Assembly (NCBI GenBank): GCA_022827625.1 | Contig: JAJEIE010000010.1 | Span: 1-62,689 of the forward strand | DNA from: Candidatus Poribacteria bacterium | GTDB taxonomy: Bacteria; Poribacteria; WGA-4E; WGA-3G | Direction: 5' to 3' | DNA: 62,689 bases | In this document: positions 26,401 through 34,306 of the stretch, in pieces | Layout of the letters: the number at the start of each line of letters is the position of its first letter | Position numbering within the stretch: the first letter of the stretch is position 1 | The notes under the pieces: model-generated | Databases searched by the model: none | What the model was told of the DNA's origin: nothing | The model's input: the letters and a program-made list of their open reading frames with translations, nothing else | Position numbers and translations under genes: made by a program

Positions 26401-26826
26401 CTCAAGAGTTTTGAGCAATGGCTACTGCACCAGCCGGATGTCCTTGATCTCGCAGATATTCACCTGGACATCTTTGATCCCATCAATATGCCGGAGTCGA
26501 ACGCTGAAGAACGAAAGGTAGCACGCCAACGCAGAAAGAAGGGCGAAACGCTTAAGTCCATTGCTGAGGATTTAGGGATCTCTGCCAAAACGGTTCATCA
26601 GTGGTGTGAGGGTATTACCCCCCAAAAGCAGCCTAAAACTACCCGGAAAAGCCGTCACCAAGAGAGGCAGTCAAAAAAGCAGATGAATGCCGAATCGAAA
26701 CAGCAACGCATAAATGAGGCATATCGGCTTTACACAAAAGACAAACTCACTTATGAAGAAATTGGCGAGCGTATGGGTAAGTCTGAGAGGACAATTAGGA
26801 GATGGTTAGAGGGCTTTGATTTCTAA
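23416..26826 (+). CDS. Large SF2-type replicative helicase with zinc finger and two C-terminal HTH modules
   Basis: The start at 23416 uses GGAGG upstream and gives 1136 residues. In order: a basic N-terminus, a zinc ribbon CPHC and CDGC (~266-292), Walker A GAGMGTGKTT (~344-352), Walker B ILDELD (~441-446), and a motif GTSAAGVGISF (~597-607). The arrangement resembles herpesvirus origin-binding-protein-like helicases of phages. The end has two HTHs, SIAEDLGISAKTVHQW (~1050) and YEEIGERMGKSERTIRRW (~1115), which could bind an origin. It probably unwinds DNA for the primase before it. Confidence 0.78.
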   Translation: MKTTWINDEMTKAKSAVLSKATHRKNEHKRKSKRKKRYAAAGKGKGEGENISAFINNCDPVAEMVQSRLLTPGTGNEYRWHESGSDRSCDILDGSIHIFSQTMFDASPHQIINEAVGAHRFYLYQLSGLDMTKDVDKPRIRQFLFELGYGSDPKAFVEKRRLEVPHPSPKKDTPRLIQPTTDDIASLIAQAPPVVRESPSFRHFSPEARMVCRQVLETSPDAGWHGKTPIWTPKYKYLNALTDKFALNGQPSEIEKRRVWSTCFGKCPHCGGTTAKWIDLYLLTAGYYCDGCHKDYLLGSYLEIELNRKLPNSILSEHQCFLGKNPDFKDFRLFQPGMLSYLGAGMGTGKTTEGIKELVELALQGLGRGIIVVPRIALAWELAYQLRRKHGHNAWGLFTEGSPKGDKFIGDFGAIVCLPSLPKAVSEAELSGIEKENLYIILDELDFSYELLTLDTKRSPHIKKILRDTLKSTGLVVMGQTESTLALEAFAEENEAEEVQGFYNIAPPAEGQVELREHDINTNINALLASGIDSIAERLEKGKHVYVFGESRRDIDILAHEFSHLNPLIYTAYTRGNDRARDLLRYQRITDTKLFLGTSAAGVGISFLDRKAETIILGGMTFGSRHANMKAQESMRDRGRQGMLMHYKTYNFSLPVRPTEIRERSLYHEAMKQALDTTAALNLPTHAISKLAAAQALASLADVQFEAFMRYHIGTVGNMKVVHSHAAGQPEDVVEAIKAKRAEIRRIENEVKIEGAKGILETVLGDTETELLTSSEIRKYRNQGRLLTDETLAHELANEATRAVGWDDVVDRWGEGDPFHKLFTDADIEVAVALAERKIDFAALTKKRRGYLAVNAPNWTANRFELEVSQADAQLVMEGLGIEITAVEDDRFLGELLTKLLDALVGQVFDTQSLIATVKAVFDMKGSTGKNYGQELRSGALGGSEYRKARFLHCAEDEHINVDWVARFISEYYPARLAKREDAYALQPDKHAQLYLKSFEQWLLHQPDVLDLADIHLDIFDPINMPESNAEERKVARQRRKKGETLKSIAEDLGISAKTVHQWCEGITPQKQPKTTRKSRHQERQSKKQMNAESKQQRINEAYRLYTKDKLTYEEIGERMGKSERTIRRWLEGFDF

Positions 26827-26828
26827 TT

Positions 26829-26918
26829 TTGACAAAAATTGCACGGAATTACCTAAAAATTCCAATTAATATATACCTTAATTAGAATTTTTGGGTAATT
26901 TGGTGCAAAAAATGTCAA
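26829..26918. repeat. 90-base interrupted palindrome after the helicase gene
   Basis: A dyad with one centre (26873/26874): TTGACA, TTGCAC, AATTACC, AAAAATTC and AATTAA on the left pair in exact register with TTAATT, GAATTTTT, GGTAATT, GTGCAA and TGTCAA on the right. 33 of 45 positions are Watson-Crick pairs and the mismatches keep the spacing. It starts 2 bases after the helicase stop codon. It could be an origin, a protein-binding site or a bidirectional terminator. Confidence 0.85.
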
Positions 26919-26956
26919 TTCTGCACCAGTTATAATAAGTATTTTAGGAGTTGATG

Positions 26957-27250
26957 ATGCAAGAATTATTATTTACTGAGGCGGTTTCGCCGCCACCTCC
27001 GGTCCTGGACGCGCAATCGGTATCAGATACAGAGAAATATGAGGTTATCAAGAAAACGATTGATAATTTTGGATACGAACTCTCAGAAGATGACACACTC
27101 TCAGACGATGAGAAACTCCGTGAGTGGGTGGATATACTGAAATGGGGCGTTGAAATGCTGCCCGCTGGATTCGAGAAGACCCGGGAATTGTTGCTTGAAG
27201 GGATTGCGAACCCGCGGCATTCTGATTATGATGCGAAATGGAGAGACTAA
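26957..27250 (+). CDS. Hypothetical acidic protein
   Basis: ATG 26957 has AGGAG six bases upstream; the upstream ATG and TTG in the same frame fit less well. The 97-residue protein has a proline-rich start (AVSPPPPVLD) and an acidic helical domain (YELSEDDTLSDDEKLREWVD). First gene of a co-directional accessory block. No family recognised. Confidence 0.65.
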   Translation: MQELLFTEAVSPPPPVLDAQSVSDTEKYEVIKKTIDNFGYELSEDDTLSDDEKLREWVDILKWGVEMLPAGFEKTRELLLEGIANPRHSDYDAKWRD

Positions 27251-27251
27251 C

Positions 27252-27683
27252 ATGGACAGACTTCAAGAGGCACAGAGATTCCGAGATAATCTTTTTCAAC
27301 GCCTACCGAAACTTGAGTCAGATGGCGAATGTCGTGTACCGAATATCCGTTTCTGGGATCACTATAAGGCAAACAAGCACCTGTATCACGATGCGTGTAT
27401 CGGTGTGAGGGAATTGGAAGACGGCTGGTGGATTATCGCTTACGATTTTGTGGATCGCAAAGCTGAGGCGGAACGCGAAATTCGCGAGATGCTTTCCCGG
27501 CATCGTGCGGTGTGTTCAGGATGTTATCAGACCTGTGAGATAGAGCGATCTGTCATGAAGAATGGCTATCCTCGCTATAACTTCTATTGTCGTCGGTGTT
27601 CATGCCGAATGAGCGGTGCATTGCCGCATAAACTTGTCAATCATCTATTGGCTCAAGGTCAAGAAGTTTTTGATCGCGAATGA
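27252..27683 (+). CDS. Zinc-ribbon protein
   Basis: The start at 27252 lies right after the previous stop with GGAGAG upstream. The 143-residue protein has an N-terminal domain (RVPNIRFWDHYKANKHLYHD) and a C-terminal zinc ribbon with CSGC at ~95 and CRRC at ~120 (FYCRRCSCRMSGALP), like those of nucleic-acid-binding proteins. Function unknown. Confidence 0.7.
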   Translation: MDRLQEAQRFRDNLFQRLPKLESDGECRVPNIRFWDHYKANKHLYHDACIGVRELEDGWWIIAYDFVDRKAEAEREIREMLSRHRAVCSGCYQTCEIERSVMKNGYPRYNFYCRRCSCRMSGALPHKLVNHLLAQGQEVFDRE

Positions 27684-27696
27684 GAGACGAAAGCAA

Positions 27697-28209
27697 ATGA
27701 AACTCACACGTCAGCAACGTCGCAAGAACACACGCGACTTCAACAAGAAAATCCAACAGGAGGGGAGGTCCCTGCTTGGACGCAGACTCTTAGAGCCGGG
27801 AAAAAAAGTGGAGTTTGAGGCATACACCCCCTCAAGCGATTCACCTGCTATCATGCCTTTCTGCATCGCCTTCAATAAAGAGCATGACATCAATGACTAC
27901 ACGCTGTGTTGCCGAGACGGTGCCGAAGCCTTTCTCGATAACGACCAGCCGAAAATCATCGTGCTTATCAAGGAGCCGGGTGTCGAACTCCCCGCTCCCA
28001 AGGCAGAGATGATGAAGATCGGGACACGCATCTTCAATAAACACGCACCGAACAGAACCTACATTTTCATTGAAACAGAAGGCACTCCTGAAGATGCCGA
28101 TGTTGCCGGTGCGATCGGTTTTTTCCTTGGCAGACTCGCTGAAGTTCCTGAAGATGCGCCACCGCCGGAGTGGCTATCAGAATACATTTACCGAGAAAAA
28201 ACGATATGA
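27697..28209 (+). CDS. Hypothetical protein
   Basis: This 170-residue protein starts at ATG 27697; the ribosome site (GAGA) is weak. It has a very basic N-terminus (KLTRQQRRKNTRDFNKKIQQ) and an alpha/beta body ending GAIGFFLGRLAEVPEDAPPP. The stop overlaps the next start (ATGA), a sign of coupled translation. No family recognised. Confidence 0.65.
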   Translation: MKLTRQQRRKNTRDFNKKIQQEGRSLLGRRLLEPGKKVEFEAYTPSSDSPAIMPFCIAFNKEHDINDYTLCCRDGAEAFLDNDQPKIIVLIKEPGVELPAPKAEMMKIGTRIFNKHAPNRTYIFIETEGTPEDADVAGAIGFFLGRLAEVPEDAPPPEWLSEYIYREKTI

Positions 28210-28793
28210 CAAGCCATCCAGTTTCATTCAGAAAGAAGTGGTCCCCCGCGGAGGACTTGGAACTCAGGCGATATATTGAGTTCGGATACTACACTTCTGC
28301 GGAGATCGCCCAAAAATTGCAGCGTACCAAATCCGCAGTAGATGCCCGGAAAAACAAGTTGGGCATCACGACGACGAAAATATCTGCGAAGGATCCAGCA
28401 ACGCTCGCTCAAATACTTAAATTTCGGATGGCGGGCTGGACGCAGAAGCGGATCGGTGAAATGTTCGGTGTGACGCACTCGTATATCTCGGAGATTCTGC
28501 GCATCAATGGTTTTCTTCAGTTTTGCCGCGTGTTTACAAAAGGGAAGCATCCAAGAGCCTGGACAGAAGTCGAACTCGCATCGCTGCGGAAATATCTTGG
28601 CCGTGGCTACACAACCGTTCAAATTCAGCAAGAGTTGCCACACCGGTCTTATGACGCAATCAGTCAGAAGCGCGCTTTGATGACTCGCCATTGGCTGCCG
28701 CGGAAGGAACAGGAACGATGGGAACGGCACCACCGCCGGTGGGCAAACAGGACTGAATTCTATGTCAAGGATGAGCTGACAACTGATAACTGA
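28206..28793 (+). CDS. Putative DNA-binding protein with three HTH-like units
   Basis: Start at 28206 inside ATGA shared with the previous stop. The 195-residue protein has two SANT/Myb-like or GcrA-like units, KKWSPAEDLELRRYIEFGYY (residues ~10-55) and RAWTEVELASLRKYLGRGYT (~115-160), and between them an HTH, GWTQKRIGEMFGVTHSYISE (~78-97). This repeat plan suggests a transcription regulator. Its last codons contain a 15-base sequence also found at 11906. Confidence 0.68.
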   Translation: MTSHPVSFRKKWSPAEDLELRRYIEFGYYTSAEIAQKLQRTKSAVDARKNKLGITTTKISAKDPATLAQILKFRMAGWTQKRIGEMFGVTHSYISEILRINGFLQFCRVFTKGKHPRAWTEVELASLRKYLGRGYTTVQIQQELPHRSYDAISQKRALMTRHWLPRKEQERWERHHRRWANRTEFYVKDELTTDN

Positions 28794-28818
28794 TGACAGA
28801 CAACTGACAAGGAGCATT

Positions 28819-29004
28819 ATGCCGAATCGACAGAAAGCAACCCACAGAACGCTCGGACACAATGTCCGCAAGGCGCGGAAAGCACAGAAACTCACAATTG
28901 AGCAACTCGCAAAGACGGTTAAGATGAAGCCTGACTACATTCGTGATATTGAAAGCGGTAAGATCACGGATGTTCCCGCAGACGTGCTTTTTCAAGATCG
29001 CTAA
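28819..29004 (+). CDS. Small Cro/CI-type HTH regulator
   Basis: This 61-residue protein starts at ATG 28819 behind AAGGAG. Residues 10-50 are a canonical XRE helix-turn-helix (NVRKARKAQKLTIEQLAKTV, KMKPDYIRDIESGK). It is little more than the DNA-binding domain and probably acts as a dimer repressor. There is no divergent partner nearby, so which promoter it controls is unknown. Confidence 0.8.
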   Translation: MPNRQKATHRTLGHNVRKARKAQKLTIEQLAKTVKMKPDYIRDIESGKITDVPADVLFQDR

Positions 29005-29113
29005 CAGTTGTGGCACAACGATCGCAGATTTGCGAAACTTACCCATTCGCACTGCTCCGCGGGGAGCTGAACCGGGTCAACCTTTACACGCAAGGAAAGC
29101 GAGGTAACCTATA

Positions 29114-29371
29114 ATGGTAGAAGAAATCCGTAGTGATGATACAGAAATCACGCTCTACAAAACACTGCGCGCTATCGGTCAGAAAGTGCAGATTTATGAG
29201 GATACTCAGGTCGGTGATGGAGCAACTTACATGAAGGTCGGACACTTCTATAAAGAAGTGGAAATTGATGACGACGGCCATCTCAAAACGATGCTTGGAA
29301 ACTCTTATCTCGAAACGAATGTCCGTATTCAACATAAAAAGTTTCCACCGAAGCCAAGAAGTTTTGCATAA
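29114..29371 (+). CDS. Hypothetical small protein
   Basis: This 85-residue protein starts at ATG 29114 behind GAGG. It is acidic and beta-rich (KVQIYEDTQVGDGATYMKVG, HFYKEVEIDDDGHLKTMLG) with a basic end. No signal or known motif. It may act with the ParB-like protein that follows, judging only by position. Confidence 0.65.
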   Translation: MVEEIRSDDTEITLYKTLRAIGQKVQIYEDTQVGDGATYMKVGHFYKEVEIDDDGHLKTMLGNSYLETNVRIQHKKFPPKPRSFA

Positions 29372-29394
29372 ACCTACCAACTGAAAGAGAAGGA

Positions 29395-29415
29395 GGGAGA
29401 GGGCGGACCTCTCCC
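29395..29415 (+). promoter_or_regulatory. Stem-loop before the ParB-like gene
   Basis: GGGAGAGG and CCTCTCCC form a perfect eight-base stem with a GCGGA loop. No T-run follows, so it may be a leader or weak terminator. Confidence 0.5.
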
Positions 29416-29490
29416 TTGCTAACCATTTACCCAATAGCAAGCAGTACTATTTTATCATAGTGCTGTGCCTACGAAAAGGAGAATTTTCAA

Positions 29491-32400
29491 ATGGCAAGAT
29501 ATGGACGAATTATTCACGAACACAAGGACCGAGGGAGCAACACAAACTATATGAAGTTTGAAACAGTTGCTATCCGTCGAGATTTTCAGCAGGCGTTTCT
29601 CGATTATCATTCCAGTCACGACCATGATGGCCCGGTTCCGGTTTATGAAGACATCACCCGTGGCGATATGCAGTCGTACCAACTGCATCAAGCTGAACAG
29701 CGTCAGTGGCCAGATCCCAGGCTAACGATCGACGGCTATCTCGCACACGAGATTTACGAGTACCATACCCTCACTGGTTTTCAAAATGGTACGCCAAGAT
29801 ACCAGCCCCCAACGAGTTGCATCTCCCCCTGGATCGTTCTGTATACCGATACAGCAGGTAAGAGCGGAGATCTCGTTGACTCCGGCACTCTCGAACGTCA
29901 TGAACTCTCCAGTGATTTTCTTGACATGTCTGACGACGAGTTCAAAAGCATGCTCGCCTCAGTAGAGGACAACGGGTTCTTTGACCCATTGGTAAGGATC
30001 CATGAAGGACAAATCCTCGACGGATGGCACCGGTACCGCGCCGCCAAGGAATTGAACATCGTTCGCATGCTCCGCTTTACTGTCTGGGATATTGAGAAAG
30101 AAGGAACGCCCGAAGACTTTGTGATCGGACGCAATCTGCACCGCCGGCATCTTGAGCCAGGACGCCGCGCACAAATCCTGGTTAAGATCAATAATCGACT
30201 GCAGAGAGGTGATGTCAAATCTCAAAAAGATAGCGATCCATCACGTGATGAACCGAAAACGCGTGACGAATTGGCAAAGGAAGCCAATGTTGGAACCGCT
30301 ACCATCGACCGTGCTATCCAAGTTGAGGAAACCGGACGCGCCCAGGAAGTTATCTCCGGGAAGAAAACTGCGGGGCAGGTCATCAGAGAGGAAAACCTCA
30401 AAACCCTTTGGGAGCAGATAACCCCTGCTATCTCGGCATGGAAGGCGGAACGGGAAGGAGTAGGATACGCCTCAAAGACGATGTTTATCCACGCGGCCCT
30501 TCGCTATGAAGGGCATCCAAGCGATACCAAAACAACGCCTGAAGTTTTGAAGGCACTCTTGGGCATGCTCACAGATAACCCTGATTTTCTTGAGAAACTC
30601 ATTCGGAAACAACTTGACGGCAACTCACTGTGGGCAGAGTTTGAAGACGACGATCCTGATGCTTTAGACGTTGAAGCCGTCCAGCGCGACATCATCAAGG
30701 TGCGTGAGAAAGCAGATACCGAGAACGGTGGTATGGTGAGTTTCCGTCCGATCGCAAATAAGTATGGGATCAGTGTGGAGGAAGTCGTAGAGATCGCCAA
30801 GGATATTAGCGGATCTTCTTTGGTCGCACCTGTTGAATCCCCTGAAAGCGATGGGTATCCACTCCAAAAGTGGCTTGACGAGATGAAATCCGAGAACCCC
30901 AGCATGTCCGACCGTGAAGCCCGCAAGCTCTTGAAAGATAAGAAGCGTACCTGCAAAATGATGTGGGATAAACGCCAAGAGGCTGCTGCATTCTGGATGG
31001 GCGACAGCGTCACAGAGTTAAATCACTATGTCTCTCTCCAGGAACTTGAGAAAGGCTTTGCCGAGAATAATCCCGCGTATGCAGCGTCTTACGAGTCCGC
31101 GATGCTGCGCACGAGTGAGCATAGCTTTAACATCATGTTGGAGAAAGTCCTGGACTCAGGGGTGGACATAGACGTGTTAGAGCGCGAATACAGAGCATTG
31201 CTCACCTATGCCGGGGATATTCGACTCTGGGAACGTGTTGACTGGTCGCCGGATACGAACTGGATCCTGCCCATCATTGAACAGAACAAGGCGAAAGCAG
31301 CTGCGAAAGAGGAGCAACCCGAATCAGACGCGTCCTTGGCGGAACAGATTGAGAGAAACGTCCGTGCCGTTCGAGATGCTTACACTGAAATCTACAAGAA
31401 AGGTGCCGCGTCGGTGAGCGAAATGTTTACCGCGGGGATTACCTACTACAATCTGCCAAAGGAGGGGCTGGAACTCTCGTTAGAGAACCCCACCGGCGGA
31501 TATGAAGATGAGAAGACCCTGACGCGGATTGAGGGCGTTACGGCACAGATGGTGAAGGATTTTCAGGGGCGTGTGCGTGCTGGGTGGATCCGCAAGTTGT
31601 TTCCACAGAAAGAGACCGTCGCCCCACCAGAGTCCGCAGGTACTGACGAACCTGATATGAGCGCGCTTTGGGATGCGTTTCACAAGCAGATGCCGGGGTT
31701 CAAGCAGAGATATGCTGAAACGGATTATATGCATAATGACCTTATCCAAGCCTCCACGGATGAGGACATCTTGGCTGCCGTTCGACTTTATACAAACTCT
31801 GAAGCCAGCGGTCCCCCTTCTGTAGAGGAAATCAAGGATGCGACCGACCTGCTCAAACGTAGGTCTATTCCTTTTGCCAGACGTATTCGGGAGGTTATGA
31901 AGGCGAAGTCTTCCGAGGAAACCACCGAAGACACCGAAAAGGCAGAGGCTTTAGAGAAGTTCGCCAACCAGAAGGCTGAACTCTATAAGCATCTCGATAC
32001 AACCCCACTCCTCCAGGTGAAAGATGAGTTCGGATTCGTCAACACGGACAAAGCGCGGCATGGGGTGATGGTCGAAGCATATAAGGCGTATGAGCTTGAT
32101 GATGCGCTTTTATGGAATGATACCGTCGTGGAGCAATGGACTGCTGAAGACATCCGCGGACTCACTGTCAAGTATTTCCTGATTTTACAGGATTTCTCTG
32201 AACCCCGCGCCGACTGGGTGAGGGCACTGTATAAGGCAGCTGAAAAGGAAGGCGTGTATACGGGTGAACCTGAAATCTCCCACGATGCACTCGGAAAGAT
32301 CGCAAATAAGCTGATAAAAGAGTTCGACGCGTATTTCGAGACATTGGAAATCGTTGGTGAAGAAGCGTATAATAATCTCTTTGAGAAAGCCGCTGTCCAT

Positions 32401-32925
32401 TACTCGTTTGACTTGACACATTTCCTGTATATTACAGATATGCAGGATAATGCGGAGTATAAAGCGTCGAATGCGTATTGGGAATCTCTGACGCCCTCTG
32501 ACCGCCGCGCATGGATGGATATATTGCAGTCAATGCGGCGTGATCTCGAAAATCGTGAGAACTGGGCAGCAGGCATTGACGCGTGTATTCAACCGCCCGA
32601 AACTCCGGAAACCGAACAGGACACCTCCCTTGCGGATCTGAACCTGCCAGCGACAAAGAGCTTTCTTGAAAGCCTTTTGCACCATGTCGGTCAGGTTGAG
32701 CATCCGACAACCCGGGACGACCTCTCGGTAGCCGTCTTGGAAGTGTTTACGGAGCAGTTTGAGGGGATAACCGATCGCGAGACACTCTCGATTTTGATAG
32801 ACTGTGCGCACAGTATTGTTTCAGAGAGTGAGTCGTATCCGCGGGGATCGTTTGATACTCTTGAGAATGAAGTCCTCTGTCCCGATGATGAAGCGGATCG
32901 GCAGGCGATGAATAGCGACCTGTGA
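29491..32925 (+). CDS. Giant ParB/Srx-domain protein
   Basis: This 1144-residue protein starts at ATG 29491 behind AGGAG. Residues ~136-230 are a ParB/Srx-type domain (LASVEDNGFFDPLVRIHEGQ, ILDGWHRYRAAKELNI, GRNLHRRHLEPGRRAQILVK), followed by an HTH (RDELAKEANVGTATIDRAIQ, ~265-285). The remaining ~800 residues are helical and of unknown fold, with HTH-like spots such as REARKLLKDKK. ParB domains bind DNA and often hydrolyse CTP. It is three times the usual size and is not beside the parA gene, so a regulator or nuclease role is as likely as partition. Confidence 0.75.
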   Translation: MARYGRIIHEHKDRGSNTNYMKFETVAIRRDFQQAFLDYHSSHDHDGPVPVYEDITRGDMQSYQLHQAEQRQWPDPRLTIDGYLAHEIYEYHTLTGFQNGTPRYQPPTSCISPWIVLYTDTAGKSGDLVDSGTLERHELSSDFLDMSDDEFKSMLASVEDNGFFDPLVRIHEGQILDGWHRYRAAKELNIVRMLRFTVWDIEKEGTPEDFVIGRNLHRRHLEPGRRAQILVKINNRLQRGDVKSQKDSDPSRDEPKTRDELAKEANVGTATIDRAIQVEETGRAQEVISGKKTAGQVIREENLKTLWEQITPAISAWKAEREGVGYASKTMFIHAALRYEGHPSDTKTTPEVLKALLGMLTDNPDFLEKLIRKQLDGNSLWAEFEDDDPDALDVEAVQRDIIKVREKADTENGGMVSFRPIANKYGISVEEVVEIAKDISGSSLVAPVESPESDGYPLQKWLDEMKSENPSMSDREARKLLKDKKRTCKMMWDKRQEAAAFWMGDSVTELNHYVSLQELEKGFAENNPAYAASYESAMLRTSEHSFNIMLEKVLDSGVDIDVLEREYRALLTYAGDIRLWERVDWSPDTNWILPIIEQNKAKAAAKEEQPESDASLAEQIERNVRAVRDAYTEIYKKGAASVSEMFTAGITYYNLPKEGLELSLENPTGGYEDEKTLTRIEGVTAQMVKDFQGRVRAGWIRKLFPQKETVAPPESAGTDEPDMSALWDAFHKQMPGFKQRYAETDYMHNDLIQASTDEDILAAVRLYTNSEASGPPSVEEIKDATDLLKRRSIPFARRIREVMKAKSSEETTEDTEKAEALEKFANQKAELYKHLDTTPLLQVKDEFGFVNTDKARHGVMVEAYKAYELDDALLWNDTVVEQWTAEDIRGLTVKYFLILQDFSEPRADWVRALYKAAEKEGVYTGEPEISHDALGKIANKLIKEFDAYFETLEIVGEEAYNNLFEKAAVHYSFDLTHFLYITDMQDNAEYKASNAYWESLTPSDRRAWMDILQSMRRDLENRENWAAGIDACIQPPETPETEQDTSLADLNLPATKSFLESLLHHVGQVEHPTTRDDLSVAVLEVFTEQFEGITDRETLSILIDCAHSIVSESESYPRGSFDTLENEVLCPDDEADRQAMNSDL

Positions 32926-32935
32926 GGAAAGACTG

Positions 32936-33392
32936 ATGCGAAACTACTTGATGATAATCGGATGTTCTCAGCGAAAAGTTGAGGTTTCTGAACCGCTCCC
33001 GGCGGTTGAACGGTATGACGGTCCGACGTATCGAATCTTACGGAAGATGCGTCGCGAAGGATTCACACTCAAAAACCTGGATGTCCTGATAATCTCAGCG
33101 AAACACGGGCTGCTGGCATGTCAGCAGCCCATCGAGAACTATGACGAACGTATGACAGAGGAACGCGCAGAGGAACTGCTTTCACAAATCCAAAACGGAC
33201 TACGGACTCCTGTACGTTCTGAACGCGAAGCCCAGGAAGTATGACGAGGTGTTTATCCATCTCGGCAAGAACTACCACCGAACGCTTGAAGGTTTTCACT
33301 GGGGTTTGATTTCCACGCGTGAGGCCTCTGGTGGGATCGGACTGAAAAATCAACAGATGAAGACGTGGCTGGATAGAATAAGAAAGGTATAA
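32936..33392 (+). pseudogene. DUF6884/YaaA-like gene split by a frameshift
   Basis: From ATG 32936 the frame reads a 102-residue protein, LMIIGCSQRK at the start and LIISAKHGLLACQQPIENYD in the middle, as in DUF6884-type proteins. It stops at 33244, but the +1 frame continues from about 33190 to 33392 with LYVLNAKPRKYDEVFIHLGK and then NYHRTLEGFHW, the expected C-terminal half. One base gained or lost around 33195-33240, a programmed shift, or an assembly error would explain this. A perfect nine-base stem (33107-33130) lies upstream in the gene. Confidence 0.6.
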
Positions 33393-33393
33393 A

Positions 33394-33798
33394 ATGAAAT
33401 TTCACGGCAAGATCACAGTCCTTCGCTTTGCCGAAGACAATTTTATCCCTGAATCAACTGTGATCCACGCAGAATCCTTTCATGCCAAGAGCATCCAGTC
33501 TGCCAAGGCGGCACTCACGAAACTCTCCAACGAAACCGAGTTGTTTTCGTGGGTGCAATCTTGGGATAATGAGACACGCATCTACACTGGCACGGACCTC
33601 CGGTGGCGAAACTGGGCGAATCCTCCTGCGCATTACAAGCAGGACAACGGCGTTGAGGTTGCTTTCAGCAGACGGCTCTCAGAAAGAGAATCTGGTGAAA
33701 CGATCTATCCTGCGGAGTGGGGTAAATATGGCAAAAGCGTTCAATACCAAATCGAACTTTCGCTGTTTTGGAAAAAGCCCCACCCCGAAAAGGAGTGA
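33394..33798 (+). CDS. Hypothetical protein
   Basis: This 134-residue protein starts at ATG 33394, 2 bases after the split gene. It is a mixed alpha/beta sequence (KFHGKITVLRFAEDNFIPES, SETELFSWVQSWDNETRIY) with no signal or known motif. Ribosome site weak (AAAGG). Confidence 0.6.
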   Translation: MKFHGKITVLRFAEDNFIPESTVIHAESFHAKSIQSAKAALTKLSNETELFSWVQSWDNETRIYTGTDLRWRNWANPPAHYKQDNGVEVAFSRRLSERESGETIYPAEWGKYGKSVQYQIELSLFWKKPHPEKE

Positions 33799-33805
33799 TT
33801 GAAAG

Positions 33806-34051
33806 GTGAAGGCACCTCGTCGGCTCTGTCAGGGATGTGTCATGTTGACCCCAGAAAGGCACCTGCACATCCCCCATCAGAGCAGCACGATTGAAAAGGA
33901 AATATATGTGTGTGCGCCGTGCCACGCGCGTATTTCAGAAGCGATCGAGACCGACACGGATTTAGACATTTCGGTGGTAGGCTCTCGAATTCTCGGTGTG
34001 CGCACAAAGACTTCGGATCCCTATAGTGGTTGGGAAGCTGCCCGCTTTTGA
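33806..34051 (+). CDS. Small zinc-finger protein
   Basis: GTG start at 33806 with AGGAG ten bases upstream. The 81 residues hold CQGC near residue 9 and CAPCH near 37, a compact zinc-binding pattern. The rest is variable. It lies in a run of small cysteine-rich proteins in this block. Confidence 0.6.
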   Translation: MKAPRRLCQGCVMLTPERHLHIPHQSSTIEKEIYVCAPCHARISEAIETDTDLDISVVGSRILGVRTKTSDPYSGWEAARF

Positions 34052-34132
34052 ACGCTATGGCAGTGGGGTTCGAGGAGGGGGCGGGCAGATCTAAGACCTG
34101 TCCGCACTCATATACAAAAAAAGGAATAAACA

Positions 34133-34246
34133 ATGTTGATCGAACAGGGCAATGTCCAGGAACATCTTGATGCTATGATCCAACGAGGCAATTTCAAACA
34201 GTTCTCTCTGTCTCGTCAAGAGCAGAACCTCCTCAATTCAGATTGA
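34133..34246 (+). CDS. 37-residue helical peptide
   Basis: Short frame from ATG 34133 with AAGGA upstream: GNVQEHLDAMIQRGNFKQFS, a charged helix. Small and without relatives that I recognise, so only moderately supported. Confidence 0.4.
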   Translation: MLIEQGNVQEHLDAMIQRGNFKQFSLSRQEQNLLNSD

Positions 34247-34306
34247 TTTTGACGAAAATCAGATTTGGCTTATAAACCAAGTCGCCGTTTGGCTGGATAA
34301 TTTGAA

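Noticed and set aside
30504-31013. A 169-residue minus-strand frame within the giant ParB-like gene
   Set aside because: It has no ribosome site and is serine-rich, as expected from the complement of the plus-strand codons.
33107-33130. A nine-base stem considered as a frameshift stimulator
   Set aside because: It lies about 70-100 bases upstream of the shift region, whereas stimulators sit just downstream.
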